From Microbacterium caowuchunii (lineage in GTDB: Bacteria > Actinomycetota > Actinomycetes > Actinomycetales > Microbacteriaceae), in NCBI RefSeq assembly GCF_008727755.1, contig NZ_CP044231.1, positions 2,294,001-2,358,000 on the forward strand: a stretch of 64,000 nt of DNA. Direction: 5' to 3'. Position 1 is the first letter of the stretch; every line of letters starts with the position of its first letter. The position numbers were made by a program, and so were the translations under genes. The notes under the pieces were generated by a model, which was not told where the DNA came from, did not search any database, and was given only the letters and a program-made list of their open reading frames with translations. This document shows positions 1 to 8,403 of this stretch, in pieces.

Positions 1-24
1 CTACATTCGAGGAGCACAACAAGC

Positions 25-273
25 ATGGATTGGCGCGACAAATCGGCCTGCCTCACGGTCGACCCGGAGCTGTTCTTCCCGGTTGGCAACACCGGACCCG
101 CGGTCGATCAGATCGAGAAGGCTAAGGCTGTGTGCGCCCGCTGCACGGTGACCGAGGTCTGCCTGCAGTACGCCCTCGAGACCGGCCAGGACTCCGGTGT
201 CTGGGGTGGCCTGTCCGAAGACGAGCGCCGAGCTCTCAAGCGCCGCGCCGCACGCGCCCGCCGCGCTTCCTGA
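25..273 (+). CDS. whiB1: WhiB-family iron-sulfur regulator, WhiB1-like
   Basis: An 82-residue protein beginning MDWRDKSAC. It has the four WhiB cysteines (C9, C37, C40, C46), expected to hold a [4Fe-4S] cluster, then the GVWGG turn and a basic C-terminal tail that binds DNA. The N-terminal MDWR start and the PELFFPVGN segment match the WhiB1 class rather than WhiB2. WhiB1 proteins are NO-sensitive transcription factors that bind the primary sigma factor. The start is supported by a GAGGAG Shine-Dalgarno sequence about 10 nt upstream. A strong terminator follows. Family assignment is firm; target genes cannot be read from the sequence. Confidence 0.95.
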   Translation: MDWRDKSACLTVDPELFFPVGNTGPAVDQIEKAKAVCARCTVTEVCLQYALETGQDSGVWGGLSEDERRALKRRAARARRAS

Positions 274-278
274 TCCTC

Positions 279-324
279 ACCGCCCCGCCAGGGGACGCCT
301 CCGCGTCCTCCCGGCGGGGCGGTG
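279..324. terminator. Bidirectional rho-independent terminator
   Basis: CACCGCCCCGCC (279-290) pairs perfectly with GGCGGGGCGGTG (313-324), followed by TCTTTC. It lies between convergent whiB1 and pdtaS and can serve both. Confidence 0.85.
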
Positions 325-335
325 TCTTTCTCCGC

Positions 336-1829
336 TCAGACCTGAGCGCGCGCGATGTACCGCAGTGGGATGTCGATGGTCACTTCGGTGCCGCTGCCCA
401 TGATGGTGTGCCAGTCGATCGTCCCGCCCAGCTCCCCCTGGATCAGCGTCCGGACGATCTGCGTCCCGAGCCCTCGCCCGACCTGTCCCTCCGGGAGCCC
501 CACCCCGGTGTCGCGGACCCGGACCTCCAGGCTCTCCTCCGTGCGCTCGGCGGCGATCTCCACCTCGCCCTCCTGACCGGCGAGACCGTGCTCCACGGCG
601 TTCGTCACGAGTTCGGTGAGCGCCAGCGCGAGGGGCGTCGCATACTCGCTCGGCAGCGGGCCGAAAGTTCCGGTCTTGCGGGTCTTCGCGCGCGTGTTCG
701 GGGCCGCGGCGACCTCGGCCACGAGCTTGAGCACGCGGGAGAACACCTCGTCGAAGTCGACGCTCTGGGTCAGTCCCTCCGACAGCGTGTCGTGCACGAC
801 CGCGATCGCGGACACCCGCCGCGTCGCGTGCGCCAGCGCGTCGCGCGCCTCATCGGAATGCGTCCGCCGCGCCTGGATCCGTAGCAGCGAGGCGACGGTC
901 TGGAGGTTGTTCTTCACGCGGTGGTGGATCTCACGGATCGTCGCATCCTTCGTGATGAGCTCCTGCTCCTGGTGGCGCAGCTCCGTCACGTCACGGCACA
1001 GCACGATCGCTCCGATCCGCGTGCCGTGGTCGCGGAGCGGGATGGCGCGCAGCGACACGGTGACCCCGCGCGCCTCCACATCCGCCCGCCACGGGGCGCG
1101 GCCGGCGACGACGACCGGCAGGGACTCGTCGAACTGGCGCTTCGCCGGGAGGATCTTGGTGATGACCTCGATGAGCGGCTCCCCCTCGAGCTCGTCGTCG
1201 AAGCCCATCCGGTTGAAGGCGGAGAGGGCGTTGGGACTCGCGAACGTCGCCAGCCCGTCGACGTCGACGCGGATGAGGCCGTCCGAGGCCCGCGGGGCTC
1301 CCCGGCGCGGCGCGGTCGGCGCCGCGGGGTCGGGGAACTCCCCCGACGCGATCATGCCGAACAGATCGTCGGCGCAGTCGTTGAACGTGATCTGCTGCCG
1401 GGACGGCGTCCGCGCCTCACCCAGGTTGGTGTGCCGGGTGAGGACGGCCAGGACCGTGGGCGCGGTGCCCGCCGCTCCGCGCGTGCGCATGACCGGGACG
1501 GCCCTGACCCGGGTCGGTGTCTCCTCGAACCAGTCCGGCGAGGCCGAGTCCACGATGCGGCCGGACAGGAACGCCTCGCGCACCTGCGCCCGCCACTGCG
1601 GACGCACCCGGTCGCCCACGATGTCGCGGTAGAAGAGGGTCGCCGCACCGCTCGGGCGGGCGTGTGCGACGGCGATGAACGAGTCGTCCGCCGTCGGCAC
1701 CCAGATCACGATATCGGCGGAGGCGAGGTCGGCGAGGAGCTGACCGTCCCCCGCGAGCCTATGGAGCCACTCCACATCCGCCGGGTCCGAGAAGCCGTGC
1801 GCGTAGACGAGATCACTGAGGGTCGACAC
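336..1829 (-). CDS. pdtaS: Sensor histidine kinase, PdtaS-like
   Basis: A 497-residue soluble sensor kinase. The N-terminal ~150 residues resemble a GAF domain and a PAS-like domain follows (~190-290). The HisKA_2 phosphoacceptor helix reads IREIHHRVKNNLQ, and the HATPase has ELVTNAVEHGL (N box), DTGVGLPEG and GLGTQIV. This HisKA_2 type with GAF+PAS is the PdtaS family, which signals to the ANTAR RNA-binding regulator PdtaR; PdtaR is not in this window. No membrane segment is visible, so it should be cytosolic. The start is a GTG with a TAGGCT hexamer 6 nt upstream, suggesting leaderless transcription from inside the stop of the upstream gene. Confidence 0.9.
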   Translation of the reverse strand: MSTLSDLVYAHGFSDPADVEWLHRLAGDGQLLADLASADIVIWVPTADDSFIAVAHARPSGAATLFYRDIVGDRVRPQWRAQVREAFLSGRIVDSASPDWFEETPTRVRAVPVMRTRGAAGTAPTVLAVLTRHTNLGEARTPSRQQITFNDCADDLFGMIASGEFPDPAAPTAPRRGAPRASDGLIRVDVDGLATFASPNALSAFNRMGFDDELEGEPLIEVITKILPAKRQFDESLPVVVAGRAPWRADVEARGVTVSLRAIPLRDHGTRIGAIVLCRDVTELRHQEQELITKDATIREIHHRVKNNLQTVASLLRIQARRTHSDEARDALAHATRRVSAIAVVHDTLSEGLTQSVDFDEVFSRVLKLVAEVAAAPNTRAKTRKTGTFGPLPSEYATPLALALTELVTNAVEHGLAGQEGEVEIAAERTEESLEVRVRDTGVGLPEGQVGRGLGTQIVRTLIQGELGGTIDWHTIMGSGTEVTIDIPLRYIARAQV

Positions 1830-1835
1830 CGTCCC

Positions 1836-1841
1836 AGCCTA
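1836..1841 (-). promoter_or_regulatory. Leaderless -10 hexamer of pdtaS
   Basis: TAGGCT, then GGGACG, then the GTG start at 1829. No Shine-Dalgarno is present. The hexamer overlaps the TAG stop (1839-1841) of the upstream ATPase gene. Confidence 0.55.
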
Positions 1842-3131
1842 GACGTCGGCCGAGGCGGCCCGCGGGGCGGGCGTGCGCCGGGACTCCCGTCGGCGGGCGC
1901 GCCGCGTCGACGGCAGGATGTCGCCGGGGGCGGGAGGCACGAGCTCGGCCCCGACCACACGGCGGACCGCCGCGACGAGGGCGGACCGCGGAGCGACCTC
2001 GGCGACCGGGCGCGCGGCGAGCATGGCCGCATCCGTGCCGCGGCGGTCCTCAGGGAGGAACCACGCATCGCGGATGTCGGCGTACCGCTCCAGCGTGCGG
2101 CGGATCTGGCCCCGTGCGTCCAGCCCGACCGTGCCCGCGCGCAGGCGATTGACCACGACGGTGACCGGGGTGCGCCCGGCGGCCGCGCGCAGGTCGGGGT
2201 AGGCACGCAGGAAGCGCGCCACGCCCACCGGGTCGGCGGAGAGGACCGCGACGACCCGGTCGGCGGACGCGACGGCCGCGAGCGTCGCGGCGTTGCGCCG
2301 GGGACCGCTGAGGATGTCGCTGACGATCTCCTCGTCCTGCTCCAGGCTCGCCCCGGTGTCCACGACCGTGTGCTCCGCCCAGCCCGCGCACTCGGCGAGC
2401 GCCCGGGTCACGCGTGCGGCGCTCAGCTCGGGCCATCTGGCCGGTCGGTTGATCCCGACGAGGACATCGACGTCCACCCCTCCCAGCGGCAGGCTGATCC
2501 GCTGCAGCTCCGCCTCGTCGAGCGCCCCGCGCTCGGCCTGGCGGCAGGCCACGGCGAATCCCGGTCCTTCGTCGGGAAGCCCCAGGGACAGGGCGATGGC
2601 AGGTGCGTGGGAGTCCGCATCCACCAGGGCCACATGACGCCCGCCGCGCGCCAGCTCGGTCGCCAGCGAGATCGCCACCGTGGTCCGCCCGGGGGCGCCG
2701 TGGGGTCCCCACACCGCGATGGTGCGCGAGGCGGCCGGGCCCGGGGCCGGGACCGCCGCCGTGCGGGCGGAGAGGACGGCCCGGGCGAGGTCGCGCAGCG
2801 GGAGCGTCGGCGCCAGCGGCACCGCCAGCCCGAACGCCGCGGCCAGGCGGCCGGCCGCCGCATCCGTGCCGAGCGGGACCATGCGGATGCCGTGCCGATC
2901 CGCGTAGGCCACCGCGGGAGCGGTGAGCGTCTCCGGCGACGCGTGCACCACGAGCGCAGCCGCGCCGGCGAGCGCGGCGGCGGCGCTCTCGTCCGGGTCG
3001 CGGCCGGCCGAGACGGTCGCCGAGAGGTGTGCCGGTTCGACGAGGGCGATCTCGCTCGCCCCCTCCAACGCGAGCTCGGCGGCCAGGGCGGAGGCGAGGG
3101 GCTGGCCCAGTGCGAGGACGATCCGCGTCAT
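1839..3131 (-). CDS. MinD/CpaE-like P-loop ATPase
   Basis: A 430-residue protein. The first ~125 residues form a receiver-like domain without an obvious phospho-aspartate context. A SIMIBI-type P-loop domain follows: GPHGAPGRTT at 142-151, LVDADSHAP as the switch/A' motif, then TVVDTGASLEQDEE. The Walker lysine position is arginine. The ATG overlaps the TGA of the SAF-domain gene (ATGA, 3128-3131), so the two are co-translated. CpaE-type ATPases localise tight-adherence pili, but no pilin, CpaF or TadB gene lies nearby, so the role here is open. The upstream 195 codons of the same frame are discarded because they overlap the SAF-domain gene. Confidence 0.8.
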   Translation of the reverse strand: MTRIVLALGQPLASALAAELALEGASEIALVEPAHLSATVSAGRDPDESAAAALAGAAALVVHASPETLTAPAVAYADRHGIRMVPLGTDAAAGRLAAAFGLAVPLAPTLPLRDLARAVLSARTAAVPAPGPAASRTIAVWGPHGAPGRTTVAISLATELARGGRHVALVDADSHAPAIALSLGLPDEGPGFAVACRQAERGALDEAELQRISLPLGGVDVDVLVGINRPARWPELSAARVTRALAECAGWAEHTVVDTGASLEQDEEIVSDILSGPRRNAATLAAVASADRVVAVLSADPVGVARFLRAYPDLRAAAGRTPVTVVVNRLRAGTVGLDARGQIRRTLERYADIRDAWFLPEDRRGTDAAMLAARPVAEVAPRSALVAAVRRVVGAELVPPAPGDILPSTRRARRRESRRTPAPRAASADV

Positions 3132-3766
3132 CCCGGAGCTCCCCCGGCCGGCACGACCGACAGCGCCGCATCTCCCGAGATCGCCGCCAGCACATCGGCG
3201 ACCCGGGCGCGGGGGATCACGAGCTCTACGGAGGCGGTGCCCCCACCGACCATGCTCTGGTCGCGGGTGACTCCGGCCACGGTGGCATCCGCGACGAGGA
3301 TCCGCGGCGCCTGGCGGATCCCCTCCGGATCCAGCGGCGCCGCCCACACCTCCACACCGGTCCCCGTGTCGACACCGCTCGGGATGTCGGTGGCGCTGCG
3401 GACCACGACGGTCGTGCTGCGGGATGCGGCGGCCGCTCCGATGGCCTGCGCCGGGACGAGCTCCCCCGCATGGATGGTGCGCAGCGCAACGGTGTCCTCC
3501 GCGAGCCCGTCGACCGCGGCATAGGTGTCCTCGAGCGTTCCGAGCGCCACGTCCACCACTCGGAGGTCCGCCGGGGCCACCGCCTCTCCGGGCACGATCG
3601 TCCGGGTCGCCGCGTAGACGGGGACCGTCTGCCGCGCCGCCGCCACGACCAGCCATACTCCCGCGATCGAGGCGAGCACGAGGACCGCGCCGATGAGGAA
3701 CCGGGCATCCGCCCACAACGCCCGCGGGCGTTGCCGCGGGGCATCCGGTGCTGTCATGCGGTCCAT
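3128..3766 (-). CDS. SAF-domain membrane-anchored protein (CpaB/RcpC-like)
   Basis: A 212-residue protein with one N-terminal membrane segment (about residues 22-45, FLIGAVLVLASIAGVWLVVA). A SAF domain follows (YAATRTIVPGEAVAPADL...IHAGELVPAQAI). SAF domains occur in CpaB/FlgA pilus and flagellar assembly proteins. The gene overlaps the MinD-like ATPase gene by 4 nt, indicating a two-gene operon. An alternative start is the ATG three codons later (3757). In many Microbacteriaceae this pair occurs without pilus genes, and its function is not established. Confidence 0.8.
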   Translation of the reverse strand: MDRMTAPDAPRQRPRALWADARFLIGAVLVLASIAGVWLVVAAARQTVPVYAATRTIVPGEAVAPADLRVVDVALGTLEDTYAAVDGLAEDTVALRTIHAGELVPAQAIGAAAASRSTTVVVRSATDIPSGVDTGTGVEVWAAPLDPEGIRQAPRILVADATVAGVTRDQSMVGGGTASVELVIPRARVADVLAAISGDAALSVVPAGGAPG

Positions 3767-3837
3767 GGTCGCTCAGCGATCCCCGGGGCGTCGGATGTTA
3801 TCCACAGCGTCGGCGGTGCAGCGTCGGATCGCCCGAG

Positions 3838-3843
3838 CATAAT
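3838..3843 (+). promoter_or_regulatory. Leaderless -10 hexamer of the HTH gene
   Basis: CATAAT followed by GAGGTC and the ATG at 3850. The 6-nt spacing is the same as at other leaderless starts in this window. Confidence 0.45.
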
Positions 3844-3849
3844 GAGGTC

Positions 3850-4131
3850 ATGCCCGATTCGTCCGCCTCGGAGGGGCGCCTCCTCGCCCCGGCCGCGGCG
3901 GCGGAGGCCCTCGCCGTGTCGGTCGACGATGTGATCGCCCTCATCATGGAGGGCCGGTTGCGCGGCGTCCGCGTCGGCTCGGGCCGGCAGTGGCGCATCT
4001 CCGAATCGAGTCTTGCCGAGTACCTCGACGATCTGGCCGAAGAAGCACGCCGGATCGCCCTGTGGCGGCAGTCCAACGCGGCGAGCTTCCCCGAGCTGTG
4101 GGGCAAGGGCCCGGTGCGCAACCCCGACTAA
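3850..4131 (+). CDS. Small excisionase/MerR-type HTH protein
   Basis: A 93-residue protein with a helix-turn-helix of the excisionase type. It is recognisable from LLAPAAAAEALAVSVDDVIALIMEGRLRGVRVGSGRQWRI, including the wing residues G-RQWRI that follow the recognition helix. A helical tail (LAEYLDDLAEEARRIALWRQ) may dimerise. BldC of Streptomyces has the same fold, but identity is too low to give that name. The ATG at 3850 is chosen over the upstream in-frame codon because of the -10 hexamer. It is convergent with the next gene, with 3 nt between stops. Targets are unknown. Confidence 0.75.
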   Translation: MPDSSASEGRLLAPAAAAEALAVSVDDVIALIMEGRLRGVRVGSGRQWRISESSLAEYLDDLAEEARRIALWRQSNAASFPELWGKGPVRNPD

Positions 4132-4134
4132 CGC

Positions 4135-4734
4135 TCAGAGTCGCTCCACCGCGTCGACCCGCACCCAGCCGACGGCGGCGAACGGCACGAGCCGGTGCCC
4201 GCGCACCGCCTCCGCCCGCCGGGGCGATCCGGGGTCGTGCAGGGCGAGGTCGAGGTGATCCGCGCCCGCGCGGTCTATCGTGCCCGTCAACGCGCGGCCG
4301 TGCGCCGTCAGAACGGTCACGGGCACACGACGGCGCACCAGGTCGCGCAGGACGAAGCCGAGGGTCATCCGCTCCGTCAGCGACGGGCGCCCGTCCGGTC
4401 CGGGGCGGGCGGAGCGGAGCATGTCGGCGTGATCGAGTCCGATCGCGGCGATCGATCCCACCGGGATGATCCCGGTACGCCCTGCGGACTCCACACCCAC
4501 CCAGTCCGCGCCGACCGCGCTCACGTGGCCGGTCACCGTGGAATCGTCGCGCAGCTCGAACCAGACCTCCGCCCTGGCAGCCGGATCTCCGCGTCCGAGC
4601 TCGACCAGCCGTTCCCGCAGTCCGACCTTCGCCAGGCGCAGGCGCTCCCCCTCGGTGTCGAGGATGGCGCGCTCGGCCTCCCACTCCGCATCGAACTGGT
4701 CCTGGAGGTCCTCGAAGAATCGATCCCATCGCAC
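4135..4734 (-). CDS. Conserved actinobacterial protein of unknown function
   Basis: A 199-residue soluble protein. The N-terminus is acidic and helical (RWDRFFEDLQDQFDAEWEAER). It is followed by two beta-rich segments with small-barrel character (DSTVTGHVSAVGADWVGVESAGRTGIIPVGSIAAIG and the C-terminal HGRALTGTIDRAGADHLDLALHD). The repeated pattern resembles SH3/Sm-like barrels, but I do not recognise a named family. The start is a GTG preceded at 6 nt by TAATCT, so the transcript is probably leaderless. It is divergent from the Rv3235-family gene. No catalytic motif is visible. Confidence 0.7.
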   Translation of the reverse strand: MRWDRFFEDLQDQFDAEWEAERAILDTEGERLRLAKVGLRERLVELGRGDPAARAEVWFELRDDSTVTGHVSAVGADWVGVESAGRTGIIPVGSIAAIGLDHADMLRSARPGPDGRPSLTERMTLGFVLRDLVRRRVPVTVLTAHGRALTGTIDRAGADHLDLALHDPGSPRRAEAVRGHRLVPFAAVGWVRVDAVERL

Positions 4735-4740
4735 GCCGCG

Positions 4741-4746
4741 AGATTA
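4741..4746 (-). promoter_or_regulatory. Leaderless -10 hexamer
   Basis: TAATCT on the minus strand, 6 nt before the GTG start of the 199-residue protein at 4734. Confidence 0.5.
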
Positions 4747-4863
4747 GACCCGGCAGAGCTTCCAGATGAGAAGTTTTCCACAATGGACGACACGTCTAGA
4801 GCCGCCTCCGGCACGCGTGGTCTACTGAACGCACTCAGGATCCCCCCACCCTGCGAGGCTCAG

Positions 4864-5298
4864 ATGGCACAGTCGCCGACGCACGCGCAACGCGTCCCCC
4901 GCGCGGACGGTCGCCCGTCCGGCGATTTCTTCGGGCCGCAGCCCACGTCCGCCGCCGACCTGCCCGATCCGCTCCCCCTCGTCCGCAATCTCACCGGAGG
5001 CGTCCTGGAGGCACTGGCCGGCGTCCGAGACATCGACCAGTTCGCGCGCTGGCTGACCGAGGAGGCGTACCGTGCACTGCTCGTCCGGGTGAATCTCGCG
5101 ACCAGGGCGCGCAGTGCCCGAGGCGTCCGCGCCGCCCGTCCGGTGCACACCATCCTGAGCGTCCATCTCTCCGAGCCCGCCGACGGGGTCGTCGAGGCGG
5201 TCGTGATCGTCGCCGGCCCCGCGCGCACGCGGGCGGTCGCCATCCGGCTCGAAGGCATCGACCACCGGTGGCGCGCCACCTCCCTGGCGCTGCTGTGA
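4864..5298 (+). CDS. Rv3235-family protein
   Basis: A 144-residue protein. After a variable proline-rich N-terminus it has the conserved core LVRNLTGGVLEALAGVRDIDQFARWLTEEAYRALLVR and a C-terminal VxxVxV...RAVAIRLEGIDHRWRATSL segment. This is typical of the actinobacterial Rv3235 family, usually found near secA as here. Function is unknown. The start is uncertain: an in-frame ATG at 4783 would add 27 residues. I prefer 4864 because similarity to the family seems to start after it. It is convergent with the aminotransferase gene. Confidence 0.7.
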   Translation: MAQSPTHAQRVPRADGRPSGDFFGPQPTSAADLPDPLPLVRNLTGGVLEALAGVRDIDQFARWLTEEAYRALLVRVNLATRARSARGVRAARPVHTILSVHLSEPADGVVEAVVIVAGPARTRAVAIRLEGIDHRWRATSLALL

Positions 5299-5320
5299 GC
5301 GGGCGCCCGCGCTCGGGCCC

Positions 5321-6547
5321 CTACTGCCGGTAGGACGCCAGGAAGTTGCCCATCCGCTCGATGGCCTCCGCGATGACGCGCGCCTCGGGGAGCGTGACGA
5401 TCCGCAGGTGGTCCGGGGTGGGCCAGTTGAAGCCGGTTCCGGGGACGAGCAGGATGTGCTCCGAGACCAGCAGATCCCGCACGAGACGCTGGTCATCGTG
5501 GATCTCGTGCACCTCGGGATCGAGCCGCGGGAACGCGTAGAGGGCACCCTGCGGGCGAACGCAGGACACGCCGGGGATGGACTCCAGCCCGGCCCAGGCC
5601 ACGTCACGCTGTTCGTGCAGCCGCCCGGTCGGGGCGATCAGCGCGTCGATCGACTGGACGCCGGAGAGCGCGGCCTGCACGGCGTGCTGGGCGGGCACGT
5701 TGGGGCACAGCCGCGTGGAGGCGAGGAGGTTGATGCCCTCCAGGAAGCCGCGCGCGTGATCCTTCGGCCCGGTGATCACCAGCCACCCGGACCGGAAGCC
5801 CGCCACCCGGTAGGTCTTGGATAGGCCGTTGAAAGTCAGGCAGAGCAGGTCCGGCGCGAGGGTCGCCAGGGAGATGTGCCTCGCCCCGTCGAACAGGATG
5901 CGGTCGTAGATCTCGTCGGCGAGCAGCAGCAGGGAGTTCTCCCGAGCCACCTGCACGATCTGCTCGAGGACCTCCCGGCTGTACACCGCGCCGGTCGGGT
6001 TGTTCGGGTTGATCACGACGATCGCCTTGGTCTTGGGGGTGACCTTGGCGCGGATGTCCTCGATGTCGGGCTGCCACCCGTTCTGCTCATCACAGACGTA
6101 GTGCACCGGGGTCCCGCCGCCGAGGCTGGTCATCGCGGTCCACAGCGGGTAGTCCGGGGCGGGGATGAGGACCTCGTCGCCCTCGTCCAGCAGCGCCTGC
6201 ATCGTCATGGTGATCAGCTCCGACACCCCGTTGCCGAGGTAGACGTCCTCGGGGGTGAACGGGGGGAAGTCGGGGTCCTGCTCGTAGCGGTACACGACGG
6301 CGCGGCGCGCGGAAGCGATCCCCTTGCTGTCGCTGTAGCCGTGGGAGCCGGGGATCGCCTCGATCATGTCGCGGACGATCTGGAACGGTGCCTCGAACCC
6401 GAACGTGGCCGGGTTCCCGGTGTTCAGCTTGAGGATGGTGTGCCCCTCGGCCTCGAGCCGGTCGGCCTCGACGAGGGCCTCTCCGCGGATCTCGTAGAGG
6501 ACGTTCTTCAGCTTGGCTGACTGGTCGAGGTGGCGTAGGACGGTCAT
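5321..6547 (-). CDS. alaA: PLP-dependent aminotransferase, AlaA-like
   Basis: A 408-residue class I/II aminotransferase, probably glutamate-pyruvate (alanine) transaminase. The PLP-binding lysine is K244 in FNGLSKTYRVAGFRSGW. Other hallmarks are NTGNPATFGF near residue 42, NPNNPTGAVYS (180-190) and LADEIYDRILF (209-219). Length and the RHLDQSAKLKNVLYEIRG start match AlaA. The ATG has TATCCT 6 nt upstream and no Shine-Dalgarno, so initiation is probably leaderless. It lies downstream of the polyamine importer operon but has its own promoter. Exact substrate is inferred from family only. Confidence 0.88.
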   Translation of the reverse strand: MTVLRHLDQSAKLKNVLYEIRGEALVEADRLEAEGHTILKLNTGNPATFGFEAPFQIVRDMIEAIPGSHGYSDSKGIASARRAVVYRYEQDPDFPPFTPEDVYLGNGVSELITMTMQALLDEGDEVLIPAPDYPLWTAMTSLGGGTPVHYVCDEQNGWQPDIEDIRAKVTPKTKAIVVINPNNPTGAVYSREVLEQIVQVARENSLLLLADEIYDRILFDGARHISLATLAPDLLCLTFNGLSKTYRVAGFRSGWLVITGPKDHARGFLEGINLLASTRLCPNVPAQHAVQAALSGVQSIDALIAPTGRLHEQRDVAWAGLESIPGVSCVRPQGALYAFPRLDPEVHEIHDDQRLVRDLLVSEHILLVPGTGFNWPTPDHLRIVTLPEARVIAEAIERMGNFLASYRQ

Positions 6548-6553
6548 CCGATC

Positions 6554-6559
6554 AGGATA
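6554..6559 (-). promoter_or_regulatory. Leaderless -10 hexamer of alaA
   Basis: TATCCT on the minus strand, followed by GATCGG and the ATG at 6547. Confidence 0.55.
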
Positions 6560-6663
6560 GTCCCGCCCCCGGGCGGCCAATCGCCAGCCGCTGGCCTGCC
6601 GCATGCGCCCCTTCCCCCGGCGTCCCCGGTTCGCGCCGTCCTCCCCTCCGCTCGGGCGGGTGG

Positions 6664-7485
6664 TCAGCGCCGCCACGCCGCCGCCCGGCGGGCGGAGATC
6701 ACCTGGAACACCAGCACCGCGGCGATCGCGAGGAAGAACACCGCCGAGGCGATGACGTTCGCCTGGGGCGGGATGCCGCGCTGGGCCGCGACGTAGATGA
6801 AGACCGGGAAGGTCTGGGTCGTGCCGGAGGTGAAGTAGGTGATGATGAAGTCGTCGAAGCTGAGGCTGAACGACAGCAGCGCCGCCGCGACGATCCCCGG
6901 CAGCAGCAGCGGGAACGTGATCCGCCAGAACACCTGGTTGGGTGAGCCGTACAGGTCCCGTCCGGCCTCCTCGAGCGCCGGATCGAGCGAGAGGACCCGG
7001 GCCCGGACCGTCACCACGACGAAGCTCAGGCAGAACATCGCGTGCGCGATGATGATCGTCCCCAGCCCCTTGGGCACGCCGGCGGTGAGGAACTGGGCCG
7101 CGAGGCCGGCGCCCATCACGACCTCCGGCGTGGCCATCGGCAGGAACAGCAGCAGGCTGATCGCGTTCCGTGCCCGGAAGCGGTATCGCACGAGGGCGAT
7201 CGCGATCATCGTCCCGAGCACCGTCGCGATGAGGGTCGCCGTCCCGCCGACGATGAGGCTGTTGCCGAACGCGGTGCACACCTCGGGCTGCGCGCACACG
7301 CTCAGCCAGTTGTCGAAGGTGAACCCGTTCCACGAGATGTTCGACCGGTTGGCATCGTTGAACGAGAACACGAACGTGTAGACGATGGGGATCAGCAGCA
7401 GCGTGAAGGCGATCACAACGTAGGCGGGCAGCAGCCATCGTCCGAGCCCGACGGGTGCACGACCTCTCGTCACGGCGGCGCTCAC
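6664..7485 (-). CDS. potC: ABC importer permease, PotC-like
   Basis: A 273-residue inner-membrane permease with about six membrane segments. The EAA loop reads SLDPALEEAGRDLYGSPNQVFWRITFPLLLPGI, the contact site for the ATPase. It is the second permease of a spermidine/putrescine-type (PotABCD) importer. The start is a GTG overlapping the potB stop (GTGA, 7482-7485), so translation is coupled. The size fits PotC. The transported amine cannot be deduced from the sequence. Confidence 0.88.
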   Translation of the reverse strand: MSAAVTRGRAPVGLGRWLLPAYVVIAFTLLLIPIVYTFVFSFNDANRSNISWNGFTFDNWLSVCAQPEVCTAFGNSLIVGGTATLIATVLGTMIAIALVRYRFRARNAISLLLFLPMATPEVVMGAGLAAQFLTAGVPKGLGTIIIAHAMFCLSFVVVTVRARVLSLDPALEEAGRDLYGSPNQVFWRITFPLLLPGIVAAALLSFSLSFDDFIITYFTSGTTQTFPVFIYVAAQRGIPPQANVIASAVFFLAIAAVLVFQVISARRAAAWRR

Positions 7486-8402
7486 AACAGGTCGTCCGTT
7501 CCCGAGCGCCGCACGTAGAACCCCACGATCACGACGATCACCGCCATCAGCAGGATGCTGAGCGCCGCCGCCTGGGGGTAGTTGACGGTGATGAGGAACT
7601 TCGACTGGATGACGTTCCCGAGCATGGACGTCGACGGACTGCCGAGGAAGGCCTGGCTCGCGTTGACGTAGTCGCCCGCGGCCGGGATGAAGGTGAGCAG
7701 GGTGCCGGAGACGAGCCCCGGGACCGACAACGGCAGGGTCACCCGGAAGAAGGTGGTCGCGGGACCGGCGTAGAGGTCGTTGCCCGCCTCGAGCAGCCGC
7801 GTGTCGAGGCGGTCCAGCGAGGCGAACAGCGGCAGAGTCATGAACGGGATGAAGTTGTAGGTGAGTCCGAACACGACCGCGAATCCGGTCCCGGTGAGGT
7901 GCGCCTGCGGCCCCAGCAGCCCGATCATCTGCAGTGTGCTCACCACGGGGCCCTCGTCCGAGAGGATCTGCTTCCAGGCGAAGGTCCGCAGCAGGAACGA
8001 GATGAAGAACGGCGCGATCACGAGCACCAGCAGGAGGTTCCGCCACAGCGGACGGTCCCGCAGGCGCACGCCGATGAAGTACGCGAGGGGATAGCTGATC
8101 AGCACCGCGAAGACGGTTGCCAGCAGCGCGTACCAGAAGGACCGGAGGAACTGCGGCCAGTACGCCGCGATGACGTCGATGTAGTTCTGCCACGCGAACC
8201 CGTAGGTGAACACCCCGTACTCCGCAGGGTCGTTCACCCCGAAGGACGTCATGAGCAGCGAAACGAACGGGACGAGGAAGAAGAGGGTGAGGTACAGCAG
8301 TCCCGGCAGCAGCAGGACGAGTGCGACGGTCCCGATGCTGCGACGGGCGGAGCGCGGGGCGGTGTCGTTCGCCCCCGCCGGCGCGAGGACGGTGAGGGCC
8401 AC
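7482..8402 (-). CDS. potB: ABC importer permease, PotB-like
   Basis: A 306-residue permease with an N-terminal membrane segment (VALVLLLPGLLYLTLFFLVPF) and further segments. Its EAA motif is RLDTRLLEAGNDLYAGPATTFFRVTLPLSVPG. It pairs with PotC to form the membrane channel of the polyamine-type importer. The GTG start lies 1 nt after the potA stop, and the gene overlaps potC by 4 nt, so it belongs to a tight operon potD-potA-potB-potC. Confidence 0.88.
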   Translation of the reverse strand: MALTVLAPAGANDTAPRSARRSIGTVALVLLLPGLLYLTLFFLVPFVSLLMTSFGVNDPAEYGVFTYGFAWQNYIDVIAAYWPQFLRSFWYALLATVFAVLISYPLAYFIGVRLRDRPLWRNLLLVLVIAPFFISFLLRTFAWKQILSDEGPVVSTLQMIGLLGPQAHLTGTGFAVVFGLTYNFIPFMTLPLFASLDRLDTRLLEAGNDLYAGPATTFFRVTLPLSVPGLVSGTLLTFIPAAGDYVNASQAFLGSPSTSMLGNVIQSKFLITVNYPQAAALSILLMAVIVVIVGFYVRRSGTDDLL

Positions 8403-8403
8403 G

